Shown: positions 19,123 through 27,815, numbered from the stretch's first letter. The stretch is 64,000 nt of DNA from Nissabacter sp. SGAir0207 (GCF_005491205.1 NZ_CP028035.1:2976001-3040000); one strand, 5' to 3'. Numbers and translations are program-made. The notes: generated by a model not told the origin, from the sequence alone.

Positions 19123-20471
19123 CCCGGCGGCAGGCTGGAGCGGCTGGCCACCACGGCGGCGGGCCGCGTCGCGTTGAACAGCAGGTTCAGCAGCAGCGCC
19201 GCCAGACAGGAGGCGCTGATGCCGGAGTGCAGCAGGGTGCCGACCCAGCTGGGGAAGCGGTCGTAGAAGGTCGGCATCACAATCGGGATCATGCCGAAGG
19301 CGATGGCGGTGGCGACCACCACCAGATTCATGTTGTCTTTATACTCCACCTTGGCGAGGGTGCGGATGCCGCTCGCCGCCACCGATCCAAACAGCACCAC
19401 CCCGGCCCCGCCCAGCACCGGCAGCGGGATGGCGGCCACTATCACCCCCAGCGCTGGCACCACGCCGAGCAGCACCAGAATCAGCCCACCGGCGCTCACC
19501 ACAAAGCGGCTCTTGACGCCGGTCAGCGCCACCAGCCCAATATTCTGCGCGAAACTGCTCTGCGGGAAGGAGTTGAACACCGGCGACAGCGCGCTGGAGA
19601 GCATGTCGGCGCGCAGCCCGTTGGCGATGCGGCGGCCATCCACCGGCGTGCCGACGATCTCCCCCACCGCCATCAGCCCGGCGGTGGTTTCGGTCAGCAG
19701 CACCAGCACAATCAGCAGCATCGACAGAATCGCCGGTAGCTCAAACACCGGCCAGCCAAAGGCGAAGGGGTGCGGCAGCGCCAGCAGTTCCCCGGCGGGC
19801 AGCGCGCCAAAGTGGGTCTTGCCAGCCAGCATCGCCGCCAGCGTGCCGATCACCATCGCCAGCAGCACGGCCACCCGCGCCACCGCCCGGCCACCCACCC
19901 GGTTCAGCAGCAGTACCACCGCCAGCGTAAAGGCCGCCAGCCCGATGTTGCCGGGCGCGCCCCAATCCGCCGCCCGCATGTTGCCGCCCATCGCCCAGCG
20001 CACCGCCACCGGCATCAGCGACAGGCCAATCACGGTGACCACCGTGCCGGTCACCACCGGCGGGAAGAAGCGGATGATGTGGGCGAAAAATGGCGTGACC
20101 AGCAGCCCGATTGCCGCCGAGACCATCACCGCGCCAAACACCGCTGGCAACCCGCCGCCGCCGTTGACGATGGTCACCATGGTCGCCACCCCGGCGAAGG
20201 AGACGCCCTGCACCAGCGGCAGCTGTGAGCCAAAAAACGGCAGGCCGAGGGTCTGCAACAGCGTCGCCAGCCCGCTGACAAACAGCGCGGCGCTGATCAA
20301 CATGCCGATCTCGGCGGTGCCCAGCCCGGCGGCGGTGCCGATGATCAGCGGCGGGGCGATCAGGCCGCCATACATGGTCAGGATATGCTGCATACCGAAG
20401 GCGAGGGTTTTTCCCCACGGCAGTCGGCCATCTTCCGGGCGGCCGCTGGCCGCGTGCGTGCGCTGGTGCAT
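19119..20471 (-). CDS. NCS2 purine permease, probably urate or xanthine
   Basis: A 450-residue membrane protein of the nucleobase:cation symporter-2 family with about 12-14 hydrophobic segments. The family signature Q/E-N-x-G-x4-T is present as AQNIGLVALTGVKSRFV, and the N-terminal half has FGMQHILTMYGGLIAPPLII. The start at 20471 was chosen because GGGAGG lies six bases upstream; the frame continues 15 codons further without support. As the last gene of the operon, 17 bases after the uricase stop, it probably imports urate (or xanthine) as the pathway's substrate. The Klebsiella hpxP product is the likely functional counterpart, though the exact substrate cannot be read from sequence. Confidence 0.85.
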   Translation of the reverse strand: MHQRTHAASGRPEDGRLPWGKTLAFGMQHILTMYGGLIAPPLIIGTAAGLGTAEIGMLISAALFVSGLATLLQTLGLPFFGSQLPLVQGVSFAGVATMVTIVNGGGGLPAVFGAVMVSAAIGLLVTPFFAHIIRFFPPVVTGTVVTVIGLSLMPVAVRWAMGGNMRAADWGAPGNIGLAAFTLAVVLLLNRVGGRAVARVAVLLAMVIGTLAAMLAGKTHFGALPAGELLALPHPFAFGWPVFELPAILSMLLIVLVLLTETTAGLMAVGEIVGTPVDGRRIANGLRADMLSSALSPVFNSFPQSSFAQNIGLVALTGVKSRFVVSAGGLILVLLGVVPALGVIVAAIPLPVLGGAGVVLFGSVAASGIRTLAKVEYKDNMNLVVVATAIAFGMIPIVMPTFYDRFPSWVGTLLHSGISASCLAALLLNLLFNATRPAAVVASRSSLPPG

Positions 20472-20488
20472 AGATCCTCCCACGGGAA

Positions 20489-21385
20489 TTAACAGAAGCC
20501 GGTGACGCTCTCCCACGCCTTGCCGGCTGGCGCGCTGTTCTCGCGCAGCACGCTGGCCTCAATCAGCCCGTAGGGGCGATCGGCGGCGAAGAACACCTCA
20601 TTCGGGTTGTCGAGGCCAAAGGGCGACAGATCCACCGTGAAGTGGTGTTTGTTGGGCATCGAGAAGCGGATCTCATCAATCTCCGGGTGCGCCTCCAGCA
20701 CCTGCTTGCCCATCGCGTAGAGCGTCTGCTGCAACGCCAGCGAGTGGGTGGTGGCGAACGCCTCCAGCATCAGGCGCTTCACGTCGTGGTAGACCTCGTT
20801 GAAGTCGATATCCAACCGGTTGTAGCGCCAGCGGGCGGTGACGGAGGTGGCGAGGATGCGGTCGCTCGCCCCCTTCAGGGTGGTGTAGCGATCCTCCATG
20901 AAGCCGTGGAACTCGGAGCCGGTGGACTTTAGCACCACCAGATCGGTCAGCCCCGCCACCACCCAGCATGCCCCCTCGTCAATGGTGACGCAGGCGGTGC
21001 GCGTCTCCTGGCCGTGGCGCACGAAGGCGTGGTCATGCTCCGCGCCGTGGGCCGCGATGCGCTGCCACTGGTACTGCTCGGCCGACCAGTGGCCGCCGCT
21101 CACCACCTCATAGTTGCCGGTGAAGTGCCGCCCCAGCCGCAGCAGGAACGCCTCTGGCGAGCGGATGCCGTCACGCGCGAAGGCGTAGATGGTGTTTTTC
21201 TGGGTATCGGTTGGCAGGCAGTGGGCGTTATCCCCCTCCTCGTGCACCGCGCGGAAGTCGCCGCGCAGCTGTGAGGTGACATTCAGGTCATCAATCTCGT
21301 GGCGCGCGCTGTCACGCGTCACCTTCACCACGCGCACCTCGGCCTTGCCGTACTGGTTCACGCCTAACATGATCTTCTCTTTCAT
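20489..21385 (-). CDS. Urate oxidase (cofactor-independent uricase)
   Basis: Uricase oxidises urate to 5-hydroxyisourate with O2 and no cofactor. The 298-residue protein is a tandem T-fold enzyme. The catalytic residues can be placed: Lys in NQYGKAEVRVVKV (about residue 14), Thr in CLPTDTQKNTIYAFARDG, and His in MPNKHHFTVDLSPFGLDN near the C-terminus. Other conserved segments are GLTDLVVLKSTGSEFHGF and RWRYNRLDIDF. The ATG at 21385 has GGGAG nine bases upstream and starts three bases after the hydroxyisourate hydrolase stop. Klebsiella hpx clusters use an unrelated flavin enzyme (HpxO) for this step, so this is an alternative solution. The product feeds the next two genes directly. Confidence 0.93.
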   Translation of the reverse strand: MKEKIMLGVNQYGKAEVRVVKVTRDSARHEIDDLNVTSQLRGDFRAVHEEGDNAHCLPTDTQKNTIYAFARDGIRSPEAFLLRLGRHFTGNYEVVSGGHWSAEQYQWQRIAAHGAEHDHAFVRHGQETRTACVTIDEGACWVVAGLTDLVVLKSTGSEFHGFMEDRYTTLKGASDRILATSVTARWRYNRLDIDFNEVYHDVKRLMLEAFATTHSLALQQTLYAMGKQVLEAHPEIDEIRFSMPNKHHFTVDLSPFGLDNPNEVFFAADRPYGLIEASVLRENSAPAGKAWESVTGFC

Positions 21386-21388
21386 GGG

Positions 21389-21721
21389 TCAGCTCCCGCG
21401 ATAGGTTGAATAGGAGTAAGGGGCAATCAGCAGCGGCAGGTGGTAGTGCGGCTGCCCATCAATCTCGATCTCCAGCACGGCGGCGCGGTAGAGCGAGTCG
21501 CGCCCGCTGGCGCGGAAGTAGCCGCCGATGTCCGCCGAGAGCCGGTAGTGGCCAGCCGCCAGCGGCTGCGGCGTCAGGGCCATGAGGCGGCCGTCGGCAT
21601 CGGTGGTGCCGCGCGCCACTTCACGCGCCTCGCCGTGCTCGATCCGCTCCAGCCAAACCGCTACCCCCGCCGCCGGGCGGCCGAGGGAGGTGTCCAGAAT
21701 GTGGGTGGTGATGTGGCTCAT
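21389..21721 (-). CDS. uraH: 5-Hydroxyisourate hydrolase
   Basis: This transthyretin-related enzyme hydrolyses 5-hydroxyisourate to OHCU. The 110-residue protein begins MSHITTHILDTSLGRPAAGV (catalytic His7 in HILDT) and ends in the family signature tetrapeptide YRGS. Another catalytic His lies in HYHLPLL. There is no signal peptide, so it is cytoplasmic, unlike some enterobacterial periplasmic versions. Its start overlaps the stop of the decarboxylase gene by four bases (ATGA), and the uricase starts three bases after its end, indicating tight coupling. The Klebsiella name is hpxQ. Confidence 0.95.
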   Translation of the reverse strand: MSHITTHILDTSLGRPAAGVAVWLERIEHGEAREVARGTTDADGRLMALTPQPLAAGHYRLSADIGGYFRASGRDSLYRAAVLEIEIDGQPHYHLPLLIAPYSYSTYRGS

Positions 21722-22215
21722 GGTGTGATTCGCTCCTCCAGTCGCAGCAGGGTGATCTGCCGCAGTTGCTCAGTGGTTTCGGCCAGCTCCTGCGCCGGGC
21801 TGTGGGTCAGCCGCTGGTGCAGCAGGGCCAGAATCTGATGGGCGTCGCGCCCCTTGGCGCGCACCAGAAACACGCGCCCGAAGCGCTGCTCATAGGCGCG
21901 GTTGCCCGCCAGCAGGGCAGCGGCCAGCGCTGGCTGACCGGCATCCACCCCCGCCTGCTCGCGCCGCGAGTGCGCCGCCTCCTCCTCCGCGCCAGCGGCT
22001 CGCTCGCCGATGCGCGGGTGGCTGGCGAGCGCCTGCTCCACCTCCGCCGCCTGCCAGCCGTCAGCGGCCTCACGGGCGGCGGCCAGCAGTGCCGCATGGG
22101 AGGCGTAGGGGCGGCCTGTTACCACCGCCTCGACCCAGGCCGGGATCGCCACACAGGGGCGTAGCTGGGCCGCTGCGCTGTCAGCAGGCAGCGCATTGAA
22201 CTCATCGAGTGTCAT
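21718..22215 (-). CDS. uraD: OHCU decarboxylase
   Basis: OHCU decarboxylase turns 2-oxo-4-hydroxy-4-carboxy-5-ureidoimidazoline into S-allantoin, completing stereospecific conversion of urate. The 165-residue helical protein contains the family signature ASHPRIGE (catalytic His, about residue 66) and a C-terminal RFGRVFLVRAKGRDAHQILA region. The start is MTLDEFNALP with a GGCGAGGAG site just upstream. It overlaps the following gene by four bases. Called hpxT in Klebsiella. Confidence 0.94.
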   Translation of the reverse strand: MTLDEFNALPADSAAAQLRPCVAIPAWVEAVVTGRPYASHAALLAAAREAADGWQAAEVEQALASHPRIGERAAGAEEEAAHSRREQAGVDAGQPALAAALLAGNRAYEQRFGRVFLVRAKGRDAHQILALLHQRLTHSPAQELAETTEQLRQITLLRLEERITP

Positions 22216-22249
22216 CGTTTTCTCCTCGCCGCCGTCACAGAATGACTAT

Positions 22250-22273
22250 TGCAAAACCTGCTGCAAAACCTGT
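22250..22273. repeat. Tandem 12-bp repeat between hpxK and uraD
   Basis: TGCAAAACCTGC is followed directly by TGCAAAACCTGT: two 12-base units differing in the last base, in the 75-base gap between hpxK and the OHCU decarboxylase gene. Role unknown; it could be a regulator half-site pair or an mRNA processing feature. Confidence 0.7.
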
Positions 22274-22290
22274 GCCGGAAACGCTGGTGA

Positions 22291-23562
22291 TCAGGTGGGG
22301 GCCAGCTCCGTGGCGACCGCCAGCGCGGCGGCAAAGTAAGCGGCGGCGGCGGCAGCCACGTCGGCTTCGGCCACCGACTCGTCCGGGTGGTGGCTGATGC
22401 CGCGGTCGCAGCGCACGAACAGCATACCCACCGGCCAGCGCTCGGCGACGGCGATGGCGTCATGCCCGGCACCACTCGGCAGTGACAGGCTTTCGCCCTG
22501 CACTGCCGCCACGCTGCGCGCCAGACAGGCTTGCAAGCGGGGGTCGCAGGCGGTGGCATTGATGGCGTAGTACTGCTCCGCCGTGAACAGCAGCCCGCGC
22601 CGGGCGGCGATGGCGTGTGCCTCAGAGAGCAGCGTGTCGAGCAGCGCAGCCAGCGGTGCATCCTGCGGGCCGCGGATATCCAGCGACAGGCGCGCCTCGC
22701 CGGGAATGACGTTCACCGCGCCCGGCAGGCAGTGCAGCGTGCCGACCGTCGCCACCAGATGCTGGCCAGCCGCCGTCGCCAGCCGCTCCACCGCCAGCGT
22801 CCACTCGGCGGCGGCGGCCAGCGCGTCGCGGCGCTGGCCCATCGGCACGGTGCCCGCGTGGTTCGCCTCGCCGACGAAGTGGCAGTTGAGCCGCCGCGCG
22901 CCGTTGATGGCAGTCACCACGCCGAGCGGCAGGCCCGCGGCTTCCAGACAGGGGCCTTGCTCAATGTGCAGCTCCAGATAGGCGAGGATGTCAGCGGCCG
23001 GGCGCGCCGCCGCGCCGATGCGCGCCGCGTCCAGCCCCGCCTCCTGCAACGCCCGCGCCACGCTGGTGCCATTGGCGTCGGTGCGCGACAGCCACGCCGC
23101 CGGCCAGGTGCCGGTGAGGCCCCGGCTGCCCAGCAGGGTGACGCCAAAGCGCGTCCCCTCCTCGTCGGCAAAGCCCATCACCTCCAGCGCCACCGGCAGG
23201 CGGCAGCCGGTGCGGTGCAGCTCGCCCACCACCTCAATCGCCGCCAGCACGCCCAGCATTCCGTCGTAGCGACCGGCGTCACGCACCGTGTCGAGGTGGG
23301 AGCCGAGCAGCAGCGCTGGCGCGCCCGGCGTGGCCGCCTCGTAGCGGCCGCACAGGTTGCCGACGCTGTCCTGCCAAACGCGCATCCCGGCTGCCTCCAT
23401 CCACGCGCCGACGCACTGGTTGGCGCGCAGGTGCTCCGGCGAGAGGTAGACGCGGGTCAGCGCGCCGGGGGTTTCACTGATCTCGGCCAGCGCCGCGCAG
23501 CGCGCCATGATGCGTTGCGCGGCGGCGCGGGCGGCCTCGGGGGGCATCGCGGCCTGTGGCAT
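22291..23562 (-). CDS. hpxK: Allantoate amidohydrolase HpxK
   Basis: HpxK hydrolyses allantoate to ureidoglycine, CO2 and ammonia. The 423-residue protein is an M20-family binuclear metal amidohydrolase: GSHLDTVRDAGRYDGMLGVL gives His and the bridging Asp, FADEEGTRFGVTLLGSRGLT gives the catalytic Glu pair, ELHIEQGP supplies another His, and a late His lies in GISHHPDESV. Its ATG shares one base with the hpxJ stop (TGATG), so translation is coupled to the aminotransferase that must trap its unstable product ureidoglycine. This close coupling fits known chemistry of the pathway. Confidence 0.92.
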   Translation of the reverse strand: MPQAAMPPEAARAAAQRIMARCAALAEISETPGALTRVYLSPEHLRANQCVGAWMEAAGMRVWQDSVGNLCGRYEAATPGAPALLLGSHLDTVRDAGRYDGMLGVLAAIEVVGELHRTGCRLPVALEVMGFADEEGTRFGVTLLGSRGLTGTWPAAWLSRTDANGTSVARALQEAGLDAARIGAAARPAADILAYLELHIEQGPCLEAAGLPLGVVTAINGARRLNCHFVGEANHAGTVPMGQRRDALAAAAEWTLAVERLATAAGQHLVATVGTLHCLPGAVNVIPGEARLSLDIRGPQDAPLAALLDTLLSEAHAIAARRGLLFTAEQYYAINATACDPRLQACLARSVAAVQGESLSLPSGAGHDAIAVAERWPVGMLFVRCDRGISHHPDESVAEADVAAAAAAYFAAALAVATELAPT

Positions 23563-24803
23563 CAGCGGCCCCCTGCCTGCGCGGCGTCATAGCGATCCCA
23601 GGCGGCCTGCAACGCCGCGCCCTGCACCGACCGGAAACCGAGGCGGGTCAGCACCGCCTCCAGCGCCGCCAGCGTCTGCATCACGCAATCTTTGCGGGCG
23701 TTGTAACCCATGGTGCCGATGCGCCAGATCTTGCCGTTGAGCGGGCCGAAGGAGGTGCCAATCTCAATCGAGAAGTCGTTGAGCATCATCTGGCGCACCT
23801 GCTCGCCGTGGATGCCCGCTGGGATCACCACGCCCAGCACGTTGTTCATGCGGTGCGCCATGTCGCCGAACACCTCCAGCCCCATGCCGCGGATGCCAGC
23901 CAGCAGCGCGTCGCCGTGCAACTGGTGGCGGGCGATGGTGTGCTCCAGCCCCTCCTCCAGAATCACGCGCGCGCACTCGCGGGCGGCGAACAGCATACTG
24001 GTGGCCTCGGTGTGGTGGTTGAGGCGCTCCGGCCCCCAGTAGTCCATGATCATGCCGAGGTCGAAGTAGTTGGAGTAGATCATCTCCTCGCTGCCGTCGG
24101 TGTGCTCGGCGGTGCGAATGCCCTCCTCCACGCACTTGCGGCGGCGGATCTGCGCCTCAAAGCGCGGGCTGATGGTCACCGGCGAACTGCCGGAGGGGCC
24201 GCCGAGGCACTTCTGCAACCCGGCGGAGACCGCATCCAGTCCCCACGCGTCGGTCTCCAGCGCATTGCCAGCGATCGAGGCGGTGGCGTCGGCGTAGAAC
24301 AGCACGCCGTGGCGGCGGCAGATGTCGCCGAGCGCCGCCAGCGGTTGCAGCATGGTGGTGGAGGTGTCGCCCTGCACCGTCAGCAGCCAGCGCGGTTTCA
24401 CCGCCTTGATGGCGTCCTCGATCTGCTGCGGGTCGAACACCTCGCCCCACGGCACCTCAATGGTGTGCACCTCGGCGCGGCAGCGGCGGGCGATCTCGCA
24501 CAGCAGGTGGCCGAAGCGGCCAAACACCGGCACCAGCACCCGGTCGCCGGGGCGGATGCCGGAGACCAGCACCGCCTCAATGCCGGCGCGCGAGGTGCCG
24601 TCCACCAGCAACGTCCAGCGGTTGTCGGTGCGGTAGATGCCGCGGTAGAGCGCCATCACCTCATTCATGGTGTGGGTCATCGCTGGGTCATACTGCCCCA
24701 CCAGCTGGCTGGACATCGCCCGCAGCACGCGCGGGTCGGCGTTAATCGGCCCCGGCCCCATCAGCAGGCGCGCGGGCGGGTTGATCTGTCCGTACTGGGT
24801 CAT
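23562..24803 (-). CDS. hpxJ: Ureidoglycine aminotransferase HpxJ
   Basis: HpxJ is a fold-type-I PLP enzyme that transfers the amino group of ureidoglycine to glyoxylate (or another keto acid), giving oxalurate and glycine. The 413-residue product equals the Klebsiella enzyme in length and begins MTQYGQINPPARLLMGPGPI. The PLP lysine is in SAGLQKCLGGPSGSSP; VDGTSRAGIEAVL and TVQGDTSTTM form the cofactor site; the C-terminus keeps RIGTMGYNARKDCVM. The ATG at 24803 has GGGAG seven bases upstream; an ATG 12 codons earlier is not conserved. It is followed without gap by hpxK. Confidence 0.94.
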   Translation of the reverse strand: MTQYGQINPPARLLMGPGPINADPRVLRAMSSQLVGQYDPAMTHTMNEVMALYRGIYRTDNRWTLLVDGTSRAGIEAVLVSGIRPGDRVLVPVFGRFGHLLCEIARRCRAEVHTIEVPWGEVFDPQQIEDAIKAVKPRWLLTVQGDTSTTMLQPLAALGDICRRHGVLFYADATASIAGNALETDAWGLDAVSAGLQKCLGGPSGSSPVTISPRFEAQIRRRKCVEEGIRTAEHTDGSEEMIYSNYFDLGMIMDYWGPERLNHHTEATSMLFAARECARVILEEGLEHTIARHQLHGDALLAGIRGMGLEVFGDMAHRMNNVLGVVIPAGIHGEQVRQMMLNDFSIEIGTSFGPLNGKIWRIGTMGYNARKDCVMQTLAALEAVLTRLGFRSVQGAALQAAWDRYDAAQAGGR

Positions 24804-24848
24804 CTGTTTACTCCCTGACATCATTGCAGTTAGGTACACCGCCGCGCC

Positions 24849-25592
24849 TCAGGCCTCCGTCAGGCCGCGCACCGATGCGATAAATTGTTTCAGTTCGGCG
24901 GTCTGCGGGCGGGCGAACAGCGTTTTGCTGTCGCCCTGCTCCCAGACGGTGCCCTGATGCATAAACACCACCCGGTCGCCGACCTCGCGGGCAAAGTTCA
25001 TCTCATGCGTCACCAGCACCAGCGTCATTCCCTCCTGCGCCAGCTGCTCCAGCACCTTCAGCACCTCGCCCACCAGCTCCGGGTCGAGTGCCGAGGTGAT
25101 CTCATCGCACAGCAGCACCTTCGGCTTCATCGCCAGCGCGCGGGCGATCGCCACCCGCTGCTGCTGGCCGCCGGAGAGGCTGGCTGGCCGGTAGTCGAGG
25201 CGGTCGCCCAGTCCCACCTTGGTGAGCATCTCGATCCCCAGCGCCCGGCACTCGGCGGCGCTCTTGCCCAGCACCCGGCGCGGCGCCAGCATCACGTTCT
25301 CCAGCGCCGTCATGTGCGGGAAGAGGTTGAAGTTCTGGAACACCATGCCGATGGAGCGGCTGATCTCGCGCGCCTGCGATTCGCGGTGGGTGATGGTCAT
25401 GCCGCCGAGCTTGATGCTCCCCTCCTGGTAGCCCTCCAGCCCGTTGATACAGCGCAGCAGGGTACTTTTGCCGGAGCCGCTGCGGCCGATGATCGAGATC
25501 ACCTCGCCCATGCCGATATCGAGATCCACGCCCTTCAGCACGTGGTTCTGGCCATAATATTTTTGCACCTGATTAATGGTGATCAGCGGCAT
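24849..25592 (-). CDS. ABC importer ATPase, polar amino-acid type
   Basis: The 247-residue ATPase energises the importer encoded by the three genes upstream in the operon. Walker A is GRSGSGKST, the Q-loop VFQNFNLFPHM, the signature LSGGQQQRVAIARAL, Walker B VLLCDEITSALDP and the switch His in LVLVTHEMNFA; it is closest to the GlnQ/HisP group. The start at 25592 (MPLITINQVQKYYG) lies inside the 3' end of the permease gene, overlapping it by 20 bases. By context it should import a urate-pathway compound such as allantoate or allantoin, or an amino compound; sequence does not decide. Confidence 0.9.
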   Translation of the reverse strand: MPLITINQVQKYYGQNHVLKGVDLDIGMGEVISIIGRSGSGKSTLLRCINGLEGYQEGSIKLGGMTITHRESQAREISRSIGMVFQNFNLFPHMTALENVMLAPRRVLGKSAAECRALGIEMLTKVGLGDRLDYRPASLSGGQQQRVAIARALAMKPKVLLCDEITSALDPELVGEVLKVLEQLAQEGMTLVLVTHEMNFAREVGDRVVFMHQGTVWEQGDSKTLFARPQTAELKQFIASVRGLTEA

Positions 25593-26229
25593 GGAATTTT
25601 TTCTCCAGTGAGTGGCTGTAGCGCGACAGCGGGTAGCAGAGCAGGAAGTAGCCCAGCGCCACCAGCCCGAAGACCTTGAACGGCTGGTAGGTGACATTGT
25701 TCAGCATGGTGCCCGCCTTGGTCAGCTCGACGAAGCCGATGATCGAGGCGAGCGCGGTGCCCTTCACCACCTGCACCGAGAAGCCGACGGTTGGGGCGAT
25801 GGCGATGCGCACCGCCTGCGGCGCGATCACCCGGCAGAGCGTCTGGCCGAAGCCCAGCCCGAGGCAGCGTGACGCCTCCCACTGCCCCTTGGGCAGCGCG
25901 TCGATGCTGCCGTACCAGATGTCCACCAGAAAGGCGCTGGTGAACAGCGTCAGCGCCAGCGCGGCGGCGGCCCACGGGCTGACGTTGATGCCAAACAGCC
26001 CAAGGCCGAAGAAGGCGAGGAATAGCTGCATCAGCAGCGGCGTGCCCTGAAACAGCGCCGCGTAGCCGCGCACCAGCCGCTGCGCCCAGCGGCGGCGCGA
26101 CAGGCGCATCAGCAGCAGGGGCAGCGTCACCAGCGTGCCGCCGAAGAAGGCCACCAGCGAGAGCAGCACCGTCCAGCGCCCGGCCAGCAGCAGGTTGCGG
26201 ACGATGTCCCAGTCGGTAAAAGTCATCAT
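25573..26229 (-). CDS. ABC importer permease (HisM/GlnP type), second subunit
   Basis: A 218-residue inner-membrane permease with about five hydrophobic helices. The cytoplasmic coupling loop for the ATPase is seen around EASRCLGLGFGQTLCRVIAP, the EAA motif of amino-acid permeases. The start ATG at 26229 overlaps the preceding permease stop by four bases (ATGA); a second ATG follows at once. It pairs with the permease encoded just upstream to form a heterodimeric channel. Confidence 0.88.
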   Translation of the reverse strand: MMTFTDWDIVRNLLLAGRWTVLLSLVAFFGGTLVTLPLLLMRLSRRRWAQRLVRGYAALFQGTPLLMQLFLAFFGLGLFGINVSPWAAAALALTLFTSAFLVDIWYGSIDALPKGQWEASRCLGLGFGQTLCRVIAPQAVRIAIAPTVGFSVQVVKGTALASIIGFVELTKAGTMLNNVTYQPFKVFGLVALGYFLLCYPLSRYSHSLEKKFHAADHH

Positions 26230-26894
26230 GCCCTCGCCTCCCCAAAGATCCGCCGGCCAGCGGCCAGCAGCAGCTGGCGCATCGCCAGCGACAGCAACAG
26301 GTAGCACAGCGTGGTCACCAGATAGACCTCAAAACTCAGGAAGCTGCGCGACTGGATCAGGTTGGCGGCGAAGGTCAGCTCCTCGTAGGAGACCTGCGAC
26401 ACCACCGAACTGCCCAGCATCACGATGATGCACTGGCTGACCAACGCCGGGTAGATGCGTTTCAGCGACGGCGGCAGCACCACCCGCACAAAGGTCTGCG
26501 CCCGTGACAGCCCCAGCACCCGCCCCGCCTCCCACTGCCCCTTGGGCGTCGCCTGAATGCCCGCGCGGATAATCTCAGTGCTATAGGCACCGAGGTTGAT
26601 CAGCATCGCCAGCAGCGCCGCCTGCCCGGCGGTGAGCATCAGCCCGAGGCCCGGCAGGCCAAAGACGATGAAGAACAGCTGCACCACAAACGGCGTGTTG
26701 CGGATGATCTCCACGTAGCCGCCCCACAGCGCGCGCAGCCACGGCCGCTGGCCGCAGCGGATCGCCGCGCCGCAGATGCCGAGGGCGATGCCGCCGAGGG
26801 TCGCCATCGCCGTCAGTTGCAGGGTGGTCAGCAGCCCCGCCAGCAGCTCCGGCAGGTAGGGCCACAGGGCGGAAAAGTTGAGCTGGTAGGTCAT
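26226..26894 (-). CDS. ABC importer permease (HisQ/GlnP type), first subunit
   Basis: A 222-residue inner-membrane permease with five predicted helices; the EAA coupling motif appears as EAGRVLGLSRAQTFVRVVLP, and IIRNTPFVVQLFF is typical of amino-acid ABC permeases. The ATG at 26894 is preceded by GGGAGCCGGTG; a GTG one codon earlier is possible. It starts 12 bases after the binding-protein gene ends, so all importer subunits are co-transcribed in the order binding protein, permease, permease, ATPase. Confidence 0.88.
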   Translation of the reverse strand: MTYQLNFSALWPYLPELLAGLLTTLQLTAMATLGGIALGICGAAIRCGQRPWLRALWGGYVEIIRNTPFVVQLFFIVFGLPGLGLMLTAGQAALLAMLINLGAYSTEIIRAGIQATPKGQWEAGRVLGLSRAQTFVRVVLPPSLKRIYPALVSQCIIVMLGSSVVSQVSYEELTFAANLIQSRSFLSFEVYLVTTLCYLLLSLAMRQLLLAAGRRIFGEARA

Positions 26895-26906
26895 CACCGG
26901 CTCCCG

Positions 26907-27698
26907 TTACGCGCCAAGATCCGCCGGCAGCGGCGCGTGCAGCCACTTCTGCGACAGGGTGTTCAGGGTGTTGTCCTTCAACGCCTCGCCAATCAGCTCA
27001 TCCACTTTCGCCTTCAGCGCTGGCTCATCCTTGCGCAGGCCGATGTAGCAGGGTGAGTCCTTCAGCATGAATTTCGCCTCCGGTGCCTTCTCCGGGTTCT
27101 GGCGGGCGATGGCCGCCACCACCAGGTTGCCGGTCGCCACATACTTCACCTGCCCGGAGAGGTAGGCCGACAGCGTGGTGTTGTTGTCCTCGTAGCGTTT
27201 CAGCTGTGCCTCTTTCGGCGCGATCTCGCTCAGCACCATGTCCTCCACCGCGCCGCGCGTCACGCCGATACTCTGCCCGGCCAGCTGCTTGGCGTCGGTG
27301 AGCGTCGTTCCTTTCGGCCCAAACACGCCGAGGAAGAACGGCGCGTAGGCGCGGCTGAAGTCAATGGCCTTCTCACGCTCGGCGTTTTTGCCGAGGCTGG
27401 AGATCACCAGATCGACCTTGTCGGTTTGCAGGTAGGGCACGCGGTTGGCGCTGGTGACCGGCACCAGTTGCAACTTTAGTTTCATCTTGTCGGCCAGATA
27501 GTGCGCCATGTCGATGTCATACCCCTGCGGTTGCAGATCCAGCGTCACTGAGCCAAACGGCGGGAAGTCCTGCGGCACCGCCACGCGCAGCACGCCGCGC
27601 TGCTGGATCTGTTCCAGTTGGTCGGCCAGCGCGCTGGAGGCCTGCATCAGCATCAACGCCGCCCCGGCCAGGGCGAAAAGGGGTTTCCTGAAGTTCAT
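26907..27698 (-). CDS. Periplasmic substrate-binding protein of the hpx ABC importer
   Basis: The first gene of the large hpx operon encodes a 263-residue family-3 solute-binding protein. A signal peptide covers MNFRKPLFALAGAALMLMQA up to SSALA, followed by DQLEQIQQRGVLRVAVPQDF and PPFGSV, the usual mature start of this family. PQGYDIDMAHYLADKM and VDLVISSLGKNAEREKAIDF are the ligand-cleft segments. The ATG at 27698 has GGAG eight bases upstream; the ATG at 27704 is too close to that site. A sigma-54 promoter lies about 55-70 bases upstream. Its ligand is likely a urate-pathway intermediate or amino acid, by operon context only. Confidence 0.9.
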   Translation of the reverse strand: MNFRKPLFALAGAALMLMQASSALADQLEQIQQRGVLRVAVPQDFPPFGSVTLDLQPQGYDIDMAHYLADKMKLKLQLVPVTSANRVPYLQTDKVDLVISSLGKNAEREKAIDFSRAYAPFFLGVFGPKGTTLTDAKQLAGQSIGVTRGAVEDMVLSEIAPKEAQLKRYEDNNTTLSAYLSGQVKYVATGNLVVAAIARQNPEKAPEAKFMLKDSPCYIGLRKDEPALKAKVDELIGEALKDNTLNTLSQKWLHAPLPADLGA

Positions 27699-27753
27699 GG
27701 GCATATCTCCGGTGTGCAAAGGATGAAACGATAGATTCTTATGCCAGAGATTC

Positions 27754-27770
27754 TGCAACTAATGTGCCAA
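27754..27770 (-). promoter_or_regulatory. Sigma-54 promoter of the large hpx operon
   Basis: On the minus strand the sequence is TTGGCACATTAGTTGCA: TGGCAC, five bases, TTGCA, with exactly ten bases between the -24 GG and the -12 GC. This is a near-perfect RpoN promoter. The start point would lie near 27743, about 45 bases before the binding-protein ATG. Confidence 0.88.
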
Positions 27771-27792
27771 CCGTGTGACGCAGGCCACAGAG

Positions 27793-27815
27793 AAAAAATG
27801 CCGCCCGGTGGCGGC
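27793..27815 (-). terminator. Terminator of hpxU
   Basis: GCCGCC / GGCGGC stem (27800-27815) with a CGGT-type loop is followed on the minus strand by ATTTTTT (complement of 27793-27799). It lies between the NtrC-like sites and the sigma-54 promoter and would insulate the operon from hpxU read-through. Confidence 0.85.
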
